Assembly (NCBI GenBank): GCA_947623455.1
Contig: OX392527.1
Span: 3,282,001 to 3,346,000, forward strand
DNA: 64,000 bases
Direction of reading: 5' to 3'
DNA from: Mimachlamys varia
Lineage: Eukaryota > Mollusca > Bivalvia > Pectinida > Pectinidae
Part shown: positions 61,098-64,000 of the stretch, piece by piece
How the letters are laid out: each line of letters opens with the position of its first letter
Numbering within the stretch: the first letter of the stretch is position 1
The notes under the pieces: generated by a model
Told to the model about the DNA's origin: nothing
Seen by the model: only the letters and a program-made list of their open reading frames with translations
Databases searched by the model: none
Position numbers and translations under genes: made by a program

Positions 61098-63110
61098 TTT
61101 TGGAGGGATCCGTTGAGTATTATCCTGGTGGTAAGCTATTGATGATGTCTGTTGTAAACATTGTTTCTATGACATAATGATACGTATCCATGAGCAGTGT
61201 CTCCATGTGATACTAGTCTACAGTTGTCCTCTATGTATTAAATGACCATTAAACTGAGTAGGTGTCATACGTCCGTCCGTGATTTACAACTTGGTAGGTA
61301 AATAAACACAACTTTGATATAGGGATTTCAGATGAAACCGGAACGTGGGCAATTAGAACGATATGGACTCCATATTCTACGCAATCTCCTCAAGTTTGAC
61401 AGACAATCGGGTGTGGTGAGCGGTTCCACATATTAGGCTGAGTCTGTTTCGACAGAGAGTCAAGTGCGGTGTGTACACAGGGCTCGTCATTAAATAGGCA
61501 CTGTTTCACAAGATAACCCATACTATATAGGGTCCGTAATTAACCTTCTCTGAACTACCAAGGTACCTTTGTTTTTACCAGTTATCTGGCAGTATTTTTG
61601 TGCCTTCAGATATTCTTACTCAATGTTATTCAATCTAAGCGACAATTTCGTGATTATTAATAGATATACATTAACGCCAAACTCATAGAAAACGTTAGAA
61701 CGTTGCATTCTATTTCAATGAGTCCTCCCGAAAGATATCAATAAAGTTTAATGAAAATATCTGGTAATTCTATTTCGGCAAACTTTCGAGGTAAAATAAA
61801 TTTAGTTACAAATATTTTCACAGAAATACCATGATGGAAAGCACACCAAAGCGCAATATATCTGAATCACACTGATCCACGATAACTATAAAATGTTTCT
61901 GGCTTCTGTCGACCACTGTGTTTTACACGACAACGCAACAAATGGGGCCATCAGTTAATCGTTTAGATATTGTTCTTAAGCAAGGAAATAGCGGATAAGT
62001 GAAAAAATCTATTAAAATTGATCACAAATAGACATATATGTATACAGTTGAGATGTATACAGTTTGTAAAAAAATAAATAAAAATAAAAACATTATAACG
62101 GTTGTAGTTGGAATGTACAGTGGTTCAGTCCTACATTTGTGATAAAAAAGGAGAATACCGAAACGTCAACAAAACCATAATCAGAAATAAAAATCGATAA
62201 AACAAAAAACAAAGTTATAAACACAGAGAACATTACACGGAAACCCTTGAACAAGTACCAGAGAGTTAGACCAGGTTTTCCGGAAGAGTAAGCGTCATAC
62301 ATACAAGAAAACGTCAAGTCCTTAAAAATAAAAACTTGTCAGCTTAGAGTGGAGCACAATTTGTTCCCATAGGAACGCCAGCATTGCTGAAATATCTTTC
62401 CTCTAATCACCACAAGGATAGTTATATTACTCGTAGAAACAAATGGTCCCCCTGATTATCATTGATATCAACCTCCGAAAACTCCAAGATGAGATTTTTC
62501 CCTCATTTACATTTTTCAATAAGAGAGAAAGAATTTGACTGCTTTTTTCGAATTATCTCTTCCTTTTTATGTAACACAATACGTCAAAAAGCATTCTGTT
62601 GGTTCAAACACACACACCTATTATGATCATCGCACTCACCCTGCAGTTTGACAACAGAATGTAGAGTTTGTGTGAGTTCAGACTGGCGGTCAAAAAGAGT
62701 ATCCCTCCCAGTGAGGTAGTTTAGACAACTATGTTACACGAGTGCAAGATGAATTAATGCCATCGGATATTTAACAAATGCGTTATATTTTTGTCTGCCA
62801 AACTTTCAGGATTTCAGTTCATAGCACGATCAAAGTGTATCATTCTTCAAATCGCTGCTGACCCTTACATATGGGTCTGATATGTCAGTTTGGAACATGT
62901 CGAGTGAATGTTGAATCAAATTTGTTCTTTACGTTTACGCTATGCTTTCTAATATACATTGCAATACATTCGTAATTGTGGTACTATAATTGTCATGTAT
63001 TGAGAAGTGTAGATGGGGAAGCCAATTTCCTTCCATACAGTTAGTAATATACATAAACAAGTATGTATACTTGGTGTCATAACGGTTGGTCTTTTGGTGA
63101 CAAAGATTGA
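61098..63110. other. Upstream region of the DSL-mucin gene
   Basis: 5' UTR and promoter of the minus-strand gene should lie here, but no TATA box or start site could be fixed. Another D1 repeat copy is at 62145-62320 (minus-strand ORF with FVLSIFISDYGFVDVSVFSF, treated as repeat-derived). Confidence 0.4.
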
Positions 63111-63114
63111 AGGC

Positions 63115-63560
63115 AAAGACAAATCAATGTTTTCTATTCTATAATAATGTCACAGCCAGGACCGGCAAGGCAAGAGGAACCTTCATCATGCTGAAGAATA
63201 TTCGGGCATCTAAAGAGATCTGCATAAAAACCTCCGTATCTTCAACAGCAATGTAAAGTCGGTCTTGTTATATGGATGGGGGACTTGGAAGACAACAACG
63301 ACCATGCAGAAGAAAATTAAGACTTCAACACAAGAGAAGGTCAGAAATTTAAATGTGTATGAGCGAGCGGGACAAAAACCAGTGGCCGAACAGACTCTAT
63401 GAAGGAAGTGGGGCTGGATAGGACATACCCCAGGAAACCTGCTTCCAGCCCTGGCCTGGAACCCCAAGGAGAAGAGGAAGAGAGGCCGGACTCGTAACAG
63501 TTGGAGGCGGAACATTGAATCAGAACTGACACAGCAAGGAACCAACTGGAATTTGATAAT
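63115..63560 (+). pseudogene. LINE reverse-transcriptase 3' end, decayed
   Basis: Across two frames the plus strand reads ARGTFIMLKNIRASKEICIK, LRIFNSNVKSVLLYGWGTW, then RKWGWIGHTPGNLLPALAWN and RGRTRNSWRRNIE. This is the familiar C-terminal pattern of RTE/CR1-like LINE proteins (LLYG-x-x-x-W ... R-x-W-x-[GW]-x-GH ... W-x-P-x-x-K-R-x-R-G-R). Frameshifts and stops show it is dead. Confidence 0.82.
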
Positions 63561-64000
63561 GTAAACAGCACAGAGTGCGATGCGAGGATTCGTTGATGGA
63601 CAATGGTCCTGTCGAGCTGTGCCTAAGTAATAGCGACATATTTAACGATATTATATTAAGCAAATTAACTGTGGCCTCTACGTTTTATGTTTACTAACTT
63701 TCTACTGGAAATTTGTGGACATATCTTTTCATCTATAAAGGATTGGTTTATAAGCTATTATGCAAATTGTAGATAAGTATCTAAAGATGTAAATGTCGTT
63801 TTTTTAAAGGCAAAAATCCAATATGACCGTCATGACATTACCCTACAAATTCTAAATTGCCATAGCTCGAAAAGGATTCGTCATAGATAATCTATTTCAT
63901 ATCATAGATATTGTCTGAGGCTATCATTTCCGTTGGACAACTAGGTAAGGTATCACATAAAAACCCTAAACATGAGGTAAAATGTCAGCAATGTTTCAAC
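63561..64000. other. Unique tail of window, nothing supported
   Basis: AT-rich with no splice-bounded frame, repeat or RNA gene recognised. Confidence 0.4.

Noticed and set aside
62093..62317. Hydrophobic 74-codon minus ORF resembling a membrane protein
   Set aside because: The same sequence recurs at 11630-11842 and near 57110-57180, so it is dispersed repeat D1 and not a gene.

Overview
The window is animal nuclear DNA: AT-rich, with intron-split genes flanked by GT/AG splice sites, many diverged dispersed repeats, LINE (non-LTR retrotransposon) remnants, MITE-like DNA transposons, and no operons or prokaryotic signals. Dispersed repeats of the 'gggccataactc' type, and another containing 'accaaagcgtcaacaaaacc', resemble ones I associate with mollusc genomes. 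My inference is a mollusc, probably a bivalve; this is not proven. By my count roughly 37% of the window (about 23 kb) is tandem repeat, in some 17 arrays with units from 14 to 61 bp.

Layout. 1-3.3 kb is a 38-bp minisatellite that runs off the left edge and abuts a LINE fragment. 3.3-21.2 kb holds non-coding unique DNA and five further array regions (about 7.4-10.6, 13.4-13.8, 15.3-16.7, 18.2-19.6 and 19.7-20.6 kb). 21.28-40.66 kb is the 5' half of a minus-strand UTP6 gene (SSU-processome / UTP-B component). I could resolve 14 exons with consistent phases (about 314 residues). Nearly all of introns 7 and 8 is minisatellite, and introns 10-12 also carry arrays. The C-terminal exons were not found. 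41.6-43 kb is a foldback element fused to a 26-bp array. 45.0-45.8 kb is an intronless ORF of unknown function. 47.2-48.5 kb has two short candidate coding exons arranged divergently around a CRE-like TGACGTCA. 49.67-61.10 kb is a complete minus-strand gene that I assembled from ten exons. 63.1-63.6 kb is a decayed LINE 3' end.

The main result is the 49.67-61.10 kb gene. The spliced product is 1231 residues: a signal peptide, an MNNL/C2-like Notch-ligand N-terminal domain and a compact six-cysteine DSL domain. In place of the EGF repeats of canonical Delta/Jagged ligands there is a mucin-like Ser/Thr-rich stalk of about 860 residues, encoded by one 2.6-kb exon with an internal 13-residue tandem repeat. 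A membrane-proximal region, one transmembrane helix and a short cytoplasmic tail follow. It looks like a non-canonical, mucin-stalked Notch ligand or DSL receptor.

A second theme is the link between minisatellites and exon boundaries. In UTP6, the 5' splice sites of exons 11 and 12 are themselves part of tandem repeats, so several decoy donors lie downstream of each. Exon 14's donor region has a decayed second copy in the following intron.
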